DNA from: Saccharothrix espanaensis DSM 44229 | GTDB lineage: Bacteria > Actinomycetota > Actinomycetes > Mycobacteriales > Pseudonocardiaceae | DNA length: 64,000 nucleotides | Assembly (NCBI RefSeq): GCF_000328705.1 | Contig: NC_019673.1 | Coordinates: 2,356,001 to 2,420,000, forward strand | Reading direction: 5' to 3' | Shown: positions 42,884-54,060 of the stretch, in pieces | Numbering within the stretch: position 1 is the stretch's first letter | Layout of the letters: each line of letters opens with the position of its first letter | The notes under the pieces: generated by a model | Told to the model about the DNA's origin: nothing | What the model saw: only the letters and a program-made list of their open reading frames with translations | Database searches by the model: none | Position numbers and translations under genes: made by a program

Positions 42884-43921
42884 ATGTCCCGCACCCTCCG
42901 CCCGCTGCTCGTCCTGGTCACCGCCGCGTTCGCCTGGGTCTCGCTGCTCTGGGCCGCGCCCGGTGCCGCGCTGGCACAGGACCCGGTGACCTGGGGGGTG
43001 CGTCCCGCGGCCTCCGCCGACCACGGCGACAACCGCCCCAACTACAGCTACGCGGCCGAGCCGGGCAGCACCGTCCGCGACGCCCTGACCATCGCCAACC
43101 ACGGCGACCGGCCGATCACCCTGCTGGTCTACGCCGCCGACGGCTTCACCACGGCGGGCGGACAGCTCGACCTGCGCCCCCGCGGCGAGCAGTCGACCGG
43201 CCTGGGCGCGTGGGTGAGCGCGGCGCAGTCGCAGGTCGAGGTCCCGGCCAAGTCGGCCGTGGACGTGCCGTTCACCATCGCGGTGCCCGCCGACGCCGGC
43301 CCCGGCGACCACAGCGGCGGCATCGTCACCTCGCTGGCCGTGCCCGAGCAGTCCGGCGGCGTGAACGTGGACCGCCGGCTGGGCACCCGCATCCACCTCC
43401 GGGTCGCGGGCGAGGCCGCGCCGGCCCTGGCGATCAGCGACCTGGCCGTGGACTACCGGGGCACGGTGAACCCGCTCGGCCTGGGCTCGGCGACCGTCGG
43501 CTTCCGGGTGACCAACACCGGCAACCTGCGGATGAGCGCCGAGCAGGCGGTCTCGGTCGAAGGACTTTTCGGGCTGGGCGGCCAGGAGCGTGCGCTCACC
43601 GTGCCGGAACTGCTGCCGGGTGCCCACTTGGACTTCACCGTGGAACTGGCCGACGTGCCACCGCTGGTCCGGCTGGACGCCGAGGTCCGGCTCACCCCGA
43701 AGGTCGAGGGCGTCGACGCCGGCGGCCAGTCCGGTGACGTGACGGCAGCCGCCGGCGCGTGGGCCGTGCCGTGGAGCGCGCTGGTCTTGTTGGTAGTGGT
43801 GGTGGGCCTGGTCGTGCTGCTGCGCCTGCGAGCACGCAGGCGTCGGGTGGCCACCGACCGCCGCATCGCCGAAGCGGTGCGGGAAGCGCTCGACAACGAC
43901 CGGACCCCGGCCGACCACTGA
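42884..43921 (+). CDS. DUF916-type WxL-interacting surface protein
   Basis: A 345-residue membrane-anchored protein. The signal peptide is followed by VTWGVRPAASADHGDNRPNY, then beta domains of the WxL-interacting (peptidoglycan-binding, then host-binding-like) type: DALTIANHGDRPITLLVYAA, HSGGIVTSL, GFRVTNTGNLRM. One helix at about residues 296-318 and a basic tail fix it in the membrane with the bulk outside. In Firmicutes such proteins hold WxL-domain proteins at the wall; the metallophosphoesterase upstream ends in a WxL-like domain. GGGAG precedes ATG 42884. Confidence 0.85.
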   Translation: MSRTLRPLLVLVTAAFAWVSLLWAAPGAALAQDPVTWGVRPAASADHGDNRPNYSYAAEPGSTVRDALTIANHGDRPITLLVYAADGFTTAGGQLDLRPRGEQSTGLGAWVSAAQSQVEVPAKSAVDVPFTIAVPADAGPGDHSGGIVTSLAVPEQSGGVNVDRRLGTRIHLRVAGEAAPALAISDLAVDYRGTVNPLGLGSATVGFRVTNTGNLRMSAEQAVSVEGLFGLGGQERALTVPELLPGAHLDFTVELADVPPLVRLDAEVRLTPKVEGVDAGGQSGDVTAAAGAWAVPWSALVLLVVVVGLVVLLRLRARRRRVATDRRIAEAVREALDNDRTPADH

Positions 43922-44078
43922 CCCCCGGCGGTACGCCCGAACGACGTTCGCCGACCGCCCACGCCGATCGCCGGCCGCGTCGATCGCCGGCCGACGTGGT
44001 GCCGGCACCGGGTGGTGGTGTTCCGCGCCGGTCGACGGGGTAGCCGGGAGCGGACACTTCGGACGTGGGAGGACGAGC

Positions 44079-44495
44079 ATGGAACCGTTTGCCTTCACCC
44101 CGTGGGCGTGGCGCGATCCCGCCTGGATGGCCGTCGCGTTCGACCGGTCCCCCGCGGACTCGGACGACGAGCAGCCGGAGGCGGAGCTCGCCGGGTACCA
44201 CGTGGAAGCCACCGACGGCGGCATCGGCAAGGTCGACGGGGCCACCGCCGGAGTCCCGGACGGGTGCCTGCTGATCGACACCGGACCGTGGATCTTCGGC
44301 CGCACGGTCGTGCTGCCGGTGGGGATCGTGCGGCGGGTCGACCACGACGAGCGCACGATCCACGTCGACCGCACCAAGGAGCAGATCAAGGCCGCCCCGG
44401 AGTACGACCCGGCCGGGCCGGACCACGCCGAGTTCCGCACCCGCACCGACGCCTACTACGCGGAGAGCTACCGACTGCTGCCGCCGATGCTCTAG
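44079..44495 (+). CDS. PRC-barrel domain protein
   Basis: A 138-residue soluble protein. AGYHVEATDGGIGKVDGATA and TVVLPVGIVRRVDHDERTIH form a PRC-barrel-like beta fold, common in short actinomycete stress-related proteins; the C-terminal 30 residues are charged and tyrosine-rich. GGGAGGACGAGC precedes ATG 44079. It stands alone and convergent with the IrtB-like gene. Function unknown beyond the fold. Confidence 0.8.
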   Translation: MEPFAFTPWAWRDPAWMAVAFDRSPADSDDEQPEAELAGYHVEATDGGIGKVDGATAGVPDGCLLIDTGPWIFGRTVVLPVGIVRRVDHDERTIHVDRTKEQIKAAPEYDPAGPDHAEFRTRTDAYYAESYRLLPPML

Positions 44496-44582
44496 CGGCC
44501 GCGCGGCGGGAGTCCCGTGTGGACGGTCGCATCACCGCGCTCTCCGGCCGCGTCGAGACGGGGTGGTCGGGGTGGTCGGCGG

Positions 44583-46316
44583 CTACTCCGGCGCGGGTGT
44601 GGTCTGCCGGCCGACGCGCCAGGTGGCGCTGCGCTCGTGGTGGGCGCGGAACTCGGCGAAGCGGCCTCCCCGCGCGGTGAGCTCGGCGATGGTGCCCTGC
44701 TCGACCACGGCACCGTCCTCCAGGTACAGCACGTGGTCGGCGGTGCGGATGGCGTTGAGGCGGTGGGCGACGATCAGGCGGGTGCGGGGGTGGGCGTCGT
44801 CGGCGAGGGTCGCGGTGATCGCGGCCTCGTTCTCGGTGTCCAGCGCGCTGGTGGCCTCGTCGACGAGCAGGACGGGGGCCGGGCTGAGCAGGGCGCGGGC
44901 GATGGTGACGCGTTGGCGCTCGCCGCCGGACAGCGCCGTCCCGGCTTCGCCGACCTGGGCGGCACCGTCCGCGATCCGGTCGACGCGGGCCAGCGCGGCG
45001 GCGCGGTCCACGGCCGCCTCGTCGGCGGTCGGGTCGCCCGCCCGGATGTTGTCCCGGATGCCGCCGGTGAACAGGTAGGGGTGCTGGAAGACCATGCTGC
45101 ACAGGCGTCGGCGCTCGGCCGGCGGCAGGGCGGTGGTGTCCACGCCGCCGATGAGGATCCGGCCGCTGTCGGGTTGGTGCAGGCCCGCCAGCAGGGCGAG
45201 CACCGTGCTCTTGCCCGAACCGGACGGGCCGACGATCGCGGTGGTGGTGCCGGGCCCGACGGTGAACGACAGGCCGTCCACGACGGGCGTCCCGCCGTAG
45301 CCGAAGGTGACCCCGCGGAACTCGATGCCGGGCGGGACGTCGACCTCGATCGGTTGTCCCGCTTCGGGTTCGGCGTCGGCGGTGCGGACGGCGCGGATGT
45401 CGTCCAGGCTGCCCCGGACGGTCTCCAACGCCGGGGCCAGTTCGGCGAGCGTGGTGAACGGCTCCAGGAACCGCACCGCCACCACGACCAGCGCCACCGC
45501 CTCCGGGCCGGGCAGGTCGCCGCGCACCGCGAGCACGGCGACCGTCCCGGCCAGCAGGAGCAGCCCGATCTGGGCGGCCACGCCGAACAGCAGTTGGCCG
45601 GGCACCTGGAGCAGCAGCAGCCGCAGGGTGGTGCCGCGCTGCGCGGTGACGGCCGCACCCGCCGCGCTGCGCGCCGGGTCGACGCGGCGGGCCGCGCGCA
45701 ACGCCTGCTGGGTGCGGGCGAACTCCAGCACGCGTTCGGTCACCGCGCTGTGGGCGCGGGCGTCCGCGGCGTCGGCGGCCCGGCTGACGCGGTTGCCCGC
45801 CCACAGCGCGAACAGCAGCGCCGGCACCGCGAGCGCGGCGGCCACGCCCACCGGCCACGCGACGACCAGCAACCCGAGCGCGAGCACGACGGGCAGCAGC
45901 ACGGCGCTGAGCAGCGGCGTGAGCAGGTTGACGACCAGGCCGACGAGTTCCGGCCCGCCCGCCGCGACGGCCCGCCGGGCGGTCGCGGTGCGCTCCCCGG
46001 TGAACCAGCCGAGCGGGACGCGGGTGAGCCGCTCGGCGGTGTCCCGGTGGGTCCGGCCGAGCAGGGCGAAGCCGATCGTGAAACCGAGCCGGGCCAGCGC
46101 CGCGTCCACCGCCCAGGCGAGCGCGGTGACCGCGGTGAGCGCGCCCAGCCAGCCGTACGCGTCGGCCGGGGTGGCCGAGAACAGCGCCGACACCAGCGGG
46201 ACCAGCAGCAGGCAGCTCGTCGCGCGCAGGACCGTCGAGCCGACCGCGAGCACGGCGTACCGGGTCGCCTTGCCGCGGTCCTCGGCCGGGATCAGGCCGA
46301 TCAGGGTGCTGATCAT
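44583..46316 (-). CDS. IrtB-like ABC half-transporter (Fe-siderophore import)
   Basis: A 577-residue half-transporter of the exporter fold. Six helices lie in residues 1-300; the ATPase domain has [16 protein letters not shown] (Walker A), the signature [17 protein letters not shown] and [12 protein letters not shown] (Walker B). Its start ATG overlaps the stop of the larger transporter in an ATGA, so they are made together. Pairing with a half-transporter that carries a siderophore-interacting domain is the hallmark of mycobacterial IrtAB, which imports Fe-carboxymycobactin despite the exporter fold. The ligand here is unknown. Confidence 0.88.
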   Translation of the reverse strand: MISTLIGLIPAEDRGKATRYAVLAVGSTVLRATSCLLLVPLVSALFSATPADAYGWLGALTAVTALAWAVDAALARLGFTIGFALLGRTHRDTAERLTRVPLGWFTGERTATARRAVAAGGPELVGLVVNLLTPLLSAVLLPVVLALGLLVVAWPVGVAAALAVPALLFALWAGNRVSRAADAADARAHSAVTERVLEFARTQQALRAARRVDPARSAAGAAVTAQRGTTLRLLLLQVPGQLLFGVAAQIGLLLLAGTVAVLAVRGDLPGPEAVALVVVAVRFLEPFTTLAELAPALETVRGSLDDIRAVRTADAEPEAGQPIEVDVPPGIEFRGVTFGYGGTPVVDGLSFTVGPGTTTAIVGPSGSGKSTVLALLAGLHQPDSGRILIGGVDTTALPPAERRRLCSMVFQHPYLFTGGIRDNIRAGDPTADEAAVDRAAALARVDRIADGAAQVGEAGTALSGGERQRVTIARALLSPAPVLLVDEATSALDTENEAAITATLADDAHPRTRLIVAHRLNAIRTADHVLYLEDGAVVEQGTIAELTARGGRFAEFRAHHERSATWRVGRQTTPAPE

Positions 46317-48985
46317 CGGGTGGCCTCCGCTCGGGCGGGCGCTCGGTGGCTGTCCCACAGCGCCCGGTAACGGCCGGCGGCGGCGTGCAGGTCGGCGTGC
46401 GTGCCGGTCTCCACCACCCGCCCCCGGTCCAGGACGACGATCTGGTCCGCGTCGGTGACGGTGTGCAGGCGGTGCGCGATCACCAGCACCGTGCGGTCCC
46501 GGGTGAGCCTGCTCAGCGCCTGCTGGACGAGGTACTCCGACTCCGGGTCGGCGAACGCGGTGGCCTCGTCGAGGATCAGCACGGGCGTGTCGGCGAGCAG
46601 GGCGCGGGCGATGGTGAGCCGCTGGCGCTCGCCGCCGGACAGCGCGGCCTCCGGACCGATCACCGTGTCGTATCCCTCGGGCAGCCGGATGATCCGGTCG
46701 TGCACCAGGGCTTCCCGCGCGGCGCTCTCGACCTCGGCGTCCGTTGCGTCCGGGCGGGCCAGGGCGATGTTGTCGCGCACGGTGCCGCGGACGAGCTGCA
46801 CGTCCTGGAAGACGAACCCGATCCGCCGGTACAGCTCGTCGGAGCCCAGCGCGGCGACGTCCCGCCCGCCGACCCGGATCGCGCCCGCGTCGACGTCGTG
46901 GAACCGGGCCAGCAGGCCCGCCAGCGTGGACTTCCCGGACCCGGACGGGCCGACCAGCGCGGTGACCGTGCCCGGCCGCAGGGTCAGCGTCACGTCGTGC
47001 ACGACCGGCTTGCCCGGCCGGTAGCCGAAGGACACCCCGTCGAAGTGGACGGTCCCGGGTTCGGCGGCGCGCGGCGCGGACTCCCGCTCGACCAGCTCCG
47101 GCTCGCCCAGGGCCACCGCGATCCGCCGGGCGGCCAGCACGCCCGCCCGGACCCCGCCGAGCCCGTAGCCGATGCCGAGCAGCCGCGCGCCGAACGTCGT
47201 GCCCAGCAGCAGGAACGGCAGCAGGGTCACGGGGTCGAGCGCCCCGCCGACCACCATCGGCGTGCCGGCGGCGGCGATCAGCCACAGGAACGTCGTCGGC
47301 CGGGTCACCAGGTCGATGAACGTCTTCTTGCCGATGAACGGCCGCTGCCACTCCTCCAGGAACGCGGTGTACCCGGTCTGCGCGCGGCGGAACGACGACG
47401 CGGCCACGCCGAACACCCGGATCACCGGCTGCCCGTCGAGGTAGGCGGCGGACTCGGCGGTCATCCGCTCCGCCCAGCGCGCCGCCTCGGCGATCTTGGG
47501 CCCGCTCTGGAACATCATCGCGGCGAACGCGAGCAGGTACACCAGGACCGGCACCAGCAGCACCAGCGCGAGCCGCCAGTCGGTGGCGAACAGGTAGCCG
47601 AGCACGGCGACCGGCGCGACCACGGCGGCGACGGCGTCCGGGATGGCGTGCGTGACCAGGGAGTGCAGGGCCAGGGTGTCGTCCTGCACCAGGTTCTTGA
47701 CCGACCCGGAACCGCGCCGGGTGAACCACCCCAGCGGCAGCCGGGTCAGCTTGCCGAGCAGCCCGTGGCGCACGTCCGCGCCGAAGCGGGCGTCCACGAC
47801 GTGCAGCCACAGCATGAGCGCGCTGCCCAGCGCGGTGCCCGCCGCGAGCAGGACGAGGAACGCGATCCCGGTGCCCCGCAGGCGTTCCGCGTCCGCCCCG
47901 GCGAGCAGCAGCCGGGCCAGGTCGACCAGCACCACGAACGGCGCGAGCTGGACCAGCGTGATCACCGCCTGGAGCACGCCCGCCGCGATGATCGTCTTCT
48001 TGACCGGGGCGAACAGCTCCCCGGCGGCCTGCGACCGCCAGCGCCCGGCCTTCCTGGTGGTCGCGGCCTTGGTCGCCGCCGGCCCGGTGGTCGGCCCGGT
48101 GGTCGGCCCGGTGGTCGGCTCGGCGGTGGCGGACCCGGTGGCGGACGCGGTGGTAGATCCGGCGGCGGACCCGGTGGTAGGTCCGGTGGGGGACGGCGTG
48201 GGGTCGGGTGCCGGGGGATCGGGTTCGGCGGGTTCGGTGCGGCGCAACGACCCCATCGCCCGGCCGTGCGCCCAGTACGCCTGGGCGTGCAGGTCCGCCT
48301 TGGGGAAGCCGAACCCGTCCCGCAGCAGCTTGCGGACGTGCTTGAGGGTGCCGGTCTCGGTGGCGACCCAGGCGTGCCAGTCCGACCAGTCGCGGTCCTC
48401 GATGGCGGCGGCCAGCGACGTCTCGCCGCGCCGGGGCACGCGGTGCACGCGCAGCCCGGGGTGCTCGGCGAGCGGGATCAGCCCGTCCTCGTCGTGCTGC
48501 TGCTCCAGGTACAGCTCGACGTCGGCGTCGTCGGGCAGCACGCCGAGGATCCCGTTGACGGCCGGGACCGACGCCGGGTCGGCGACCAGCAGGTAGCCGG
48601 CGGGCGGCTGGTCGGGCAGCGCGAACCGGGACGAGCCGAACGAGGTGACGGCGACCGTCGCGCCGGGCTCGGCCGCGAGGACCCACGCCGTCGCCGGCCC
48701 GGCGGGCTCGTGCAGCACGACGTCGACCGCGAACTCGCCGGTCTCCCGGTCGGCCCGGACGATCGTGTAGGCGCGCTGGTGCTCCTTGTCCGAGCCGGTC
48801 GGGTCGGGGAACCAGAACCGCAGCCACTCGGTCGGCTCCGGCTTGAGCGCGTCGACCAGGTCGGGCGCGGACAGCCGCACCCGCACGAAGTTCGGCGCGA
48901 TCCGGGACACCCCGACCACGGTCGCGACGTGGTCGCGCGCGCCGAACCCGCGCAGCACCGCGCCCTGGAACCCCCGTGCGGCCAT
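46313..48985 (-). CDS. IrtA-like protein: siderophore-interacting domain fused to ABC half-transporter
   Basis: An 890-residue fusion. Residues about 1-265 are a siderophore-interacting (FAD-dependent ferric reductase) domain with [19 protein letters not shown] as the FAD motif and [17 protein letters not shown] for NAD(P)H. A Pro/Thr/Gly linker follows, with PTTG repeated several times. The membrane domain (about 330-620) and ATPase follow, with [34 protein letters not shown] and [15 protein letters not shown]. IrtA has this same order and reduces ferric siderophore at the inner membrane face. The gene overlaps the TetR gene by one base and the IrtB-like gene by four. Confidence 0.9.
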   Translation of the reverse strand: MAARGFQGAVLRGFGARDHVATVVGVSRIAPNFVRVRLSAPDLVDALKPEPTEWLRFWFPDPTGSDKEHQRAYTIVRADRETGEFAVDVVLHEPAGPATAWVLAAEPGATVAVTSFGSSRFALPDQPPAGYLLVADPASVPAVNGILGVLPDDADVELYLEQQHDEDGLIPLAEHPGLRVHRVPRRGETSLAAAIEDRDWSDWHAWVATETGTLKHVRKLLRDGFGFPKADLHAQAYWAHGRAMGSLRRTEPAEPDPPAPDPTPSPTGPTTGSAAGSTTASATGSATAEPTTGPTTGPTTGPAATKAATTRKAGRWRSQAAGELFAPVKKTIIAAGVLQAVITLVQLAPFVVLVDLARLLLAGADAERLRGTGIAFLVLLAAGTALGSALMLWLHVVDARFGADVRHGLLGKLTRLPLGWFTRRGSGSVKNLVQDDTLALHSLVTHAIPDAVAAVVAPVAVLGYLFATDWRLALVLLVPVLVYLLAFAAMMFQSGPKIAEAARWAERMTAESAAYLDGQPVIRVFGVAASSFRRAQTGYTAFLEEWQRPFIGKKTFIDLVTRPTTFLWLIAAAGTPMVVGGALDPVTLLPFLLLGTTFGARLLGIGYGLGGVRAGVLAARRIAVALGEPELVERESAPRAAEPGTVHFDGVSFGYRPGKPVVHDVTLTLRPGTVTALVGPSGSGKSTLAGLLARFHDVDAGAIRVGGRDVAALGSDELYRRIGFVFQDVQLVRGTVRDNIALARPDATDAEVESAAREALVHDRIIRLPEGYDTVIGPEAALSGGERQRLTIARALLADTPVLILDEATAFADPESEYLVQQALSRLTRDRTVLVIAHRLHTVTDADQIVVLDRGRVVETGTHADLHAAAGRYRALWDSHRAPARAEATR

Positions 48986-49689
48986 CAGCGCTCTCCTGTC
49001 GACAGGCCCAGCGCGGTGGTGATCTCGGCGACCGAGCGGCCCGCGGGGGCGGTGGTGAGGATGCCGCCCAGGCACGCGGTGACGACCAGGCGGAAGTAGG
49101 CGTCGGTGCCGATGTCGGGCATCTCGGCGTGCGCTTCGGCGAGCAGCCCGCCGGTCCCGAGCAGCCGCCGCGACTCGGCGAGCCGGCGCTCGAACCCGGG
49201 CGTCGCCGCGATGCCCTGGCGTTGCCGCTCCTCGGCGGCGGCGAGGCTGATCGCCAGCAGCGCGACCGTGCCGCAGACCACCGACGCCGCGTCGGGCCGG
49301 TAGCCGCGCCGGACCAGCGCGGCGATCCCGCCCTCCAGCAGCGCCGCGCCGGAGGGGCCGCGCGGGAACAGGACGTGCAGATAGGTGGACAGACCCGGGT
49401 GGTCGAGCACGAAGTCCCGCAGCTGCACGGCGAAGGACACCAGGTGCCCGGCCACGTCGTGCGCGGGGTCGTCCACGACCCGCAGCCCGGCCAGCACCGC
49501 CTCGCCGACCAGCGTCTCCAGCCCGAACCGGCCGTCGACGTGCCGGTAGAGCGCCGTGGGCGTCACCCCGAGCGCGGTCGCGACGGCCTGCACGGTGAGG
49601 TCGGCCAGCCCGATCTCCCGGCCGGCCCGCTCGATGTCGGCCAGGCCGATCCGCGCGGGCCGGCCGCCGACCCGTCCCCGTGCCGCCAT
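48985..49689 (-). CDS. TetR-family regulator of the IrtAB-like operon
   Basis: A 234-residue TetR protein. The helix-turn-helix is weakly canonical: [27 protein letters not shown]. The C-terminal domain is a TetR_C type with [25 protein letters not shown] lies upstream of ATG 49689. It is first in the operon, coupled to the IrtA-like gene, so it likely controls it in response to a siderophore-related ligand, on top of possible iron control through the nearby box. Confidence 0.85.
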   Translation of the reverse strand: MAARGRVGGRPARIGLADIERAGREIGLADLTVQAVATALGVTPTALYRHVDGRFGLETLVGEAVLAGLRVVDDPAHDVAGHLVSFAVQLRDFVLDHPGLSTYLHVLFPRGPSGAALLEGGIAALVRRGYRPDAASVVCGTVALLAISLAAAEERQRQGIAATPGFERRLAESRRLLGTGGLLAEAHAEMPDIGTDAYFRLVVTACLGGILTTAPAGRSVAEITTALGLSTGER

Positions 49690-49698
49690 GCCGAGCCT

Positions 49699-49717
49699 CC
49701 AGGTTAGGGCACCCTTT
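49699..49717. promoter_or_regulatory. Weak DtxR/IdeR-like iron box
   Basis: The 19 bases starting CCAGGTTAGG match the DtxR/IdeR consensus at 12 of 19 positions by eye, including eight in a row (AGGTTAGG). They lie 10-28 bp upstream of the TetR start codon, in position to block the iron operon. Weaker than the box at 57366. Confidence 0.4.
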
Positions 49718-49839
49718 GTTGAGGCCGTAACTTAGCTCTGGGCAGCACTGTTGTCCAGGGCCGGCCAGCGGGGCCGTCCGAGGCACGCCGACCCGGCGGG
49801 GTCGCCGCGCCCGGACCACGAGACCCGGCGGGTTGGGCG

Positions 49840-50751
49840 TCAACCGGCGGGCGGCGCCGCCGGCTCCCGTTCCCGCGCGGCGGGCTTGGTCCGCGACACG
49901 GCGACACCGACCAGGCACAGCGCGCCGCCCAGCACGGCCACCGGGCCGGGCACCTCGTCCAGCAGCAGCCACGACAGCAGCACCACGATCGCGGGCACCG
50001 CGTACGTCGTCGCCCCGAGCTTCCCCGTCGTGGTGCGGGACAACGCGTACGCCCACGTGTAGAACGCCAGCGCGGTCGGCAGCAGACCCAGGTACACCAC
50101 GGAAATCGTCGCCGACGCCGGCGCGGCCACCACGTCGTCCACGAGCCGCCCGGCGAACGGCAGGCACGCCACCGCGCCGATCGCGCACCCGAAAGTGGTG
50201 GCCTGCAACGCCGACGCGTGCGCGAGAGCGGGTTTCTGCACCACCACGCCCACCGCGTACCCGGCGGCGGCGAGCAGGCACAGCAACACCCCGGACGTCG
50301 TCGAAGACCCGTGACCGCCCGCCAGACCGGCCGCCACCGCTCCCGTGAACGCGATCGCCAGCCCCGCGACGAGCCGCGCCGGCAGGCCCTCCTTCAGCAC
50401 GACACCGGCCAGGATCGCGGCCAGCACCGGGCCGACGCCGACGACCACCGCGGCGGTACCCGCGTCGGCATGCCGCTCGCCCCAGTTCAACGCCACCGTG
50501 TAGAGCGCGAACCAGAACACGCCCGACCCGGCGATTCCCGGCCACGCAGCGCGCGGCGGAGCCGTCACCCCCTTCACGACGGCCACCGCGCCCAACGCGA
50601 GCGCGCCGACGAGCAACCGGCCGAGTGCCAGGGAGCCGGGTTCGTAGTGCGCCCCGGCGTAGCGGATGCCGACGAAAGCCGACGCCCACAACACCATCGT
50701 GACCACGACGGCCGCCAGGGTTTTCCAGTCCACTTCGGACCGACGGGTCAC
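49840..50751 (-). CDS. EamA/DMT-family exporter
   Basis: A 303-residue protein with ten hydrophobic helices in two EamA repeats ([20 protein letters not shown] is the start of repeat 1; [16 protein letters not shown] that of repeat 2). EamA proteins export amino acids or small metabolites. The GTG start overlaps the stop of the CoA-ligase gene by four bases, so it may export a product made with that enzyme. Confidence 0.88.
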   Translation of the reverse strand: MTRRSEVDWKTLAAVVVTMVLWASAFVGIRYAGAHYEPGSLALGRLLVGALALGAVAVVKGVTAPPRAAWPGIAGSGVFWFALYTVALNWGERHADAGTAAVVVGVGPVLAAILAGVVLKEGLPARLVAGLAIAFTGAVAAGLAGGHGSSTTSGVLLCLLAAAGYAVGVVVQKPALAHASALQATTFGCAIGAVACLPFAGRLVDDVVAAPASATISVVYLGLLPTALAFYTWAYALSRTTTGKLGATTYAVPAIVVLLSWLLLDEVPGPVAVLGGALCLVGVAVSRTKPAAREREPAAPPAG

Positions 50752-52226
50752 CGCGCGGCCAGCGCCCGGACCTCGCGCCGCCGCAGCTTGCCGCTGGGCG
50801 TGCGGGGCAGCGCGGTCACGAACACCACGTCCTCCGGGACCTTGTACCAGGTCAGCTTCTCCTTGGCGGTGTCGAGGAGTTCCGCGCCCACCCGCTCCGC
50901 CACACCGTCCGGTGCCCTGTTCTCGCGGGCCGACTCGGTGAGGGCGACGTAAGCCCGCAACGTCGTCACACCGTTGCCCCGCCGGACCGAGCACACCCCC
51001 GCCTCCTGCACGTCGGGGTGCCGCATCAGCAGGTCCTCGATCTCGGTGGGGTGGACGTTCTGCCCGCCGACGATCTCCACGTCGTCCAGCCGGCCGTGCA
51101 GCCGCACGTACCCGTCCACGTCGGCGGTCGCGGCGTCACCGGTGGCGTACCAGCCGTCCGCGCGCGAGAACTCGTCGCCGCCGTGCAGCACGCCGGGCGT
51201 GATCGACGGTCCGGCCACCTCCAGCCGGCCCTCCACGCCGGGCGGCGTCTCGACGCCTTGCTCGTCCACGATCCTGATCCGGTACGGCGGCAGCACGCGG
51301 CCGACCGTGCCGGGGCGTTGCGCGCCGGGGGCGTTGGAGATGGCGGCGTGCCCGATCTCGGTACTGCCGAACACGTTGAGCAGCCGGTCGCCGAGCAGCT
51401 CGCGCACCCGCGCCTCCACCGCCTCCGACAGCACCTCGCCGCCGACCATGGCCAACCGCAGCCCGGTCAGCTTCGCGTGGTCGGGGTGCCCGAGCAGCCG
51501 GGCGTAGAAGCTGGGCTGGCCGTAGAAGAGCGTGACCCCGTGGCGCTGCACCAGGTGCAGCGCGCTGTCCTCGGTGGCCCGTTCGCGGGACAGCACGACC
51601 GACCCGCCCCGGTGCAGCGGGACGAGCAGCGAGTTCGCCAGGCCGAACGCGAAGTACATGCGGGACACCGAGAACGTGACGTCCGCCGGGGTGACGCCGA
51701 GGACCTCGCCGATGCCCTGCTCGTACACCCCGGGGTCGCCGTGCGTGTGGAAGCACAGCTTCGGTTCGCCGGTCGTGCCGGAGGTGAACACCGCATACGC
51801 CGGGGTGTCCGCCGTGACGTCCGCGACCGCCGCTCCATCGCGCGCGGCACGCAACTGCGCCGGATCGACCACCGCGTCGAACAGCGCGGCCAGGTCGGCT
51901 TCGGCGACGATGACATGCGGTTGCGCGGTCCGCACCGCCCGCACGATCTCGTCCGGGTGCAGCGCGCGGTTGACCGGCACGGCCACCGCGCCCAACCGCA
52001 CCGCGCCCAGGAACGCCCACACCAGGTCGATGCCGTCGGGCAGCGCCAGCACCACCCGGCTGCCCGGCCCCGCACCACGCGCGCGTAACGCGGCGGCGAA
52101 CCGCGCCGCACCCGTGTGGACGTCCTCGTAGGTGTACACGTCGTCGCCGACGCGGTAGGCGGGCAGGGGGTTCCAGCCGTTGTCGAGCGCCCGGAGCGCC
52201 AAGTACCCGGCCAGGTTCGCGGTCAT
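50748..52226 (-). CDS. AMP-dependent CoA ligase (benzoate-CoA ligase-like)
   Basis: A 492-residue acyl-adenylating enzyme. [16 protein letters not shown] is the AMP loop, [20 protein letters not shown] and [14 protein letters not shown] match the benzoate/aryl-CoA ligase group, [16 protein letters not shown] is the conserved Asp motif, and [14 protein letters not shown] holds the catalytic lysine. It likely activates an aromatic or short acid to the CoA ester, or adenylates it for a pathway. It is coupled to the exporter downstream and follows the methyltransferase gene by about 150 bp. Confidence 0.82.
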   Translation of the reverse strand: MTANLAGYLALRALDNGWNPLPAYRVGDDVYTYEDVHTGAARFAAALRARGAGPGSRVVLALPDGIDLVWAFLGAVRLGAVAVPVNRALHPDEIVRAVRTAQPHVIVAEADLAALFDAVVDPAQLRAARDGAAVADVTADTPAYAVFTSGTTGEPKLCFHTHGDPGVYEQGIGEVLGVTPADVTFSVSRMYFAFGLANSLLVPLHRGGSVVLSRERATEDSALHLVQRHGVTLFYGQPSFYARLLGHPDHAKLTGLRLAMVGGEVLSEAVEARVRELLGDRLLNVFGSTEIGHAAISNAPGAQRPGTVGRVLPPYRIRIVDEQGVETPPGVEGRLEVAGPSITPGVLHGGDEFSRADGWYATGDAATADVDGYVRLHGRLDDVEIVGGQNVHPTEIEDLLMRHPDVQEAGVCSVRRGNGVTTLRAYVALTESARENRAPDGVAERVGAELLDTAKEKLTWYKVPEDVVFVTALPRTPSGKLRRREVRALAAR

Positions 52227-52380
52227 CGGAAGGGTCTCCTCGAATTCGCCCAGCGGTCACGTCGATGTTGACCTACACCACCGCCGCGTCCGGGCTCAAC
52301 ACCTCCCGCACCGCCCCCGCTCCCACCCGCCGATCAGCCGGGTCGGGTCGCCGAACGTCACTACGGCCCGCGCCGCCGGC

Positions 52381-53280
52381 TCACGCGGGCTTGTCCAGGA
52401 CCAGCGCGCTGTAGCGGCACGGGGTGACCAACGCGTCGAGGTGCGCGTCCATCAGCCGGACCAGGTGCCGCCAGTCGGCGTCGGTCAGCGCGCCGAGCGC
52501 CGGCCGGTAGAGGCGGGCGGCCCGACGTCCCGCCCGGGTGGCGAGCACCCGCCGCAGCGGCGGCACGAGCCGGCCGTAGTGGGCCAGGACGTGGGGCGTC
52601 CAGTCGTGGACGGCCCGCACGGTGAAACCGGTGTCCCGCGCGGCGGTCAGGTAGCGGTCCAGCGGCTCGAACTCCTCGAAGTGCCAGGTGGTGCGGACCA
52701 GGCGGTCCCGGTCGAGGGCGTCGATCGTGGTGGGGTCGCTGCCGCGCCAGGTGAAGTCGACCAGCACGAGCCTGCCTCCCGGGCGCAGCAAACGGTGCGC
52801 CGACGCCAGGAACGCCCGCCGGCCGTCCGCGCCGAAGTGGAACGCGGCCTCCAGGCAGTGCACGCGGTCGAAACCGCCGTCGGGCAGGTCGACGTCCCCG
52901 GCCCGCGCCGGCGGCGCGGTCACGTCGGCGACGGCGAACCGGGCTCCGGGCTGCCGCCCGAACCGGGCGCGGGCCTGCGCGACCTGCTCGGGCTGGATGT
53001 CGACGCCCACCGCCCGGCAGCCCCGCCGGGCCAGCCACGCCGTGGTGAGCCCGCGCCCGCAGCACGCGTCCAGCACCGCCTCGCCCGGCCGGGCGTCCAG
53101 CAGCGCGAGCGACCGGCGGACCAGGCGGCGTTGGAACCACCCCAGGCCGCCGAGCGCCAGCGGCAGGGTGGGCCAGGTCAGGTAGCCGACGTTGACCAGG
53201 TCGCCCCAGCCGACGTGACCGAGCACGCGGAAGAGCACGCTGTTGTCGTTGTAGGAGTCGGCGATGCCGTCCGAAGTCAT
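52381..53280 (-). CDS. Class I SAM-dependent methyltransferase
   Basis: A 299-residue methyltransferase. Motif I is VLDACCGRGLTTAWLARRG, then VGVDIQPEQVAQARARFG and FDRVHCLEAAFHFG; LRPGGRLVLVDFTW is motif post-I/III. The shape matches small-molecule C- or O-methyltransferases of secondary metabolism. GGAGGAAGACC precedes ATG 53280. It is first of three minus-strand genes with the ligase and exporter, which may form one small pathway. Confidence 0.85.
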   Translation of the reverse strand: MTSDGIADSYNDNSVLFRVLGHVGWGDLVNVGYLTWPTLPLALGGLGWFQRRLVRRSLALLDARPGEAVLDACCGRGLTTAWLARRGCRAVGVDIQPEQVAQARARFGRQPGARFAVADVTAPPARAGDVDLPDGGFDRVHCLEAAFHFGADGRRAFLASAHRLLRPGGRLVLVDFTWRGSDPTTIDALDRDRLVRTTWHFEEFEPLDRYLTAARDTGFTVRAVHDWTPHVLAHYGRLVPPLRRVLATRAGRRAARLYRPALGALTDADWRHLVRLMDAHLDALVTPCRYSALVLDKPA

Positions 53281-53501
53281 GACCGGTCTTCCTCCTCGGT
53301 GTGCCGCATGGTGGCCCTGGTCCAGTGTGCGCCATGCGGTCCGGGCGGCCGGCCCCGGCCTTCTTCAGTCCACAGTGGACGATGGCTGGCCGCGTCGGCG
53401 GCTGACGACGTGCGGTGAACGGCTGATACCGCTGCGCCACCACCTCGCCGCCTCCGGCAGGCCCGACCGGCACGGCGGCGGGCGTGCCGCAGAGTGCGGG
53501 G

Positions 53502-54060
53502 GTGCGACGAATTCCCGAGGGTGCCGAACTGACCGTGCTGATGCGGTGCGCCGGCTACCGCTTCAACCGCAACGGCGTGGCCTGCGGACGACCCGGAGCG
53601 CCGACCGCCGAAGACCCTCGCCGAGGCCGCGCGCCTGGGCCGGCCGGTCGACGTCCGGCAGCCGGTGACCGCGCATGAGGTCGTCGCGCGGTCGGCGGCG
53701 ACCGCCGCCCGGTCGACGCCGGGGGAGGTGGCCCGCGCGTTCGTGGACGGGGTCGGCGGCAGCGCGCCGCGCGGGCGGCAACTGCTGATCTCCTACGCGT
53801 GGGCCGCCCACCTGCCCTTGGACGCGGCCGACTGCCGGGGTAGGTGTTGCCCCGCACCGACAAGTGCCGGCGCTACGGCATCCTCGTGGGCCTGGCCGAG
53901 GCGGACGTGCTGCCCACCGCCGTGATCGCCCCGTCGCTGGACCGGTCCGTGCCCACGACGGAACGCCACGAGGCCGCCCGCCGGGTGCCCGGCGGCTCGC
54001 GGTCGGACGTCGTCCTACCACTGGCCGCGTGGCGAGGTGCCGACGGGCGTCCTCGGTCGC
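53502..54060 (+). pseudogene. Decayed gene of unknown family
   Basis: Coding-like sequence runs through three frames. The opening LTVLMRCAGYRFNRNGVACG starts at GTG 53502; near 53600 the coding signal moves to the frame of LAEAARLGRPVDVRQP and FVDGVGGSAPRGRQLLISYAW; near 53837 it moves again to CRRYGILVGLAEADVLPTAV and VLPLAAWRGAD. Codon bias is strong in each piece. An intact ancestor would have been one soluble protein with a deleted centre. I do not recognise the family. Confidence 0.5.

Noticed and set aside
48085-48200. Tandem repeat in DNA within the IrtA-like gene as a separate element
   Set aside because: It encodes the Pro/Thr/Gly linker between the reductase and transporter domains and stays in frame.
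44583-48985. Drug exporter pair
   Set aside because: The exporter fold alone would suggest this, but the fused siderophore-interacting domain and the iron box favour an IrtAB-type importer.
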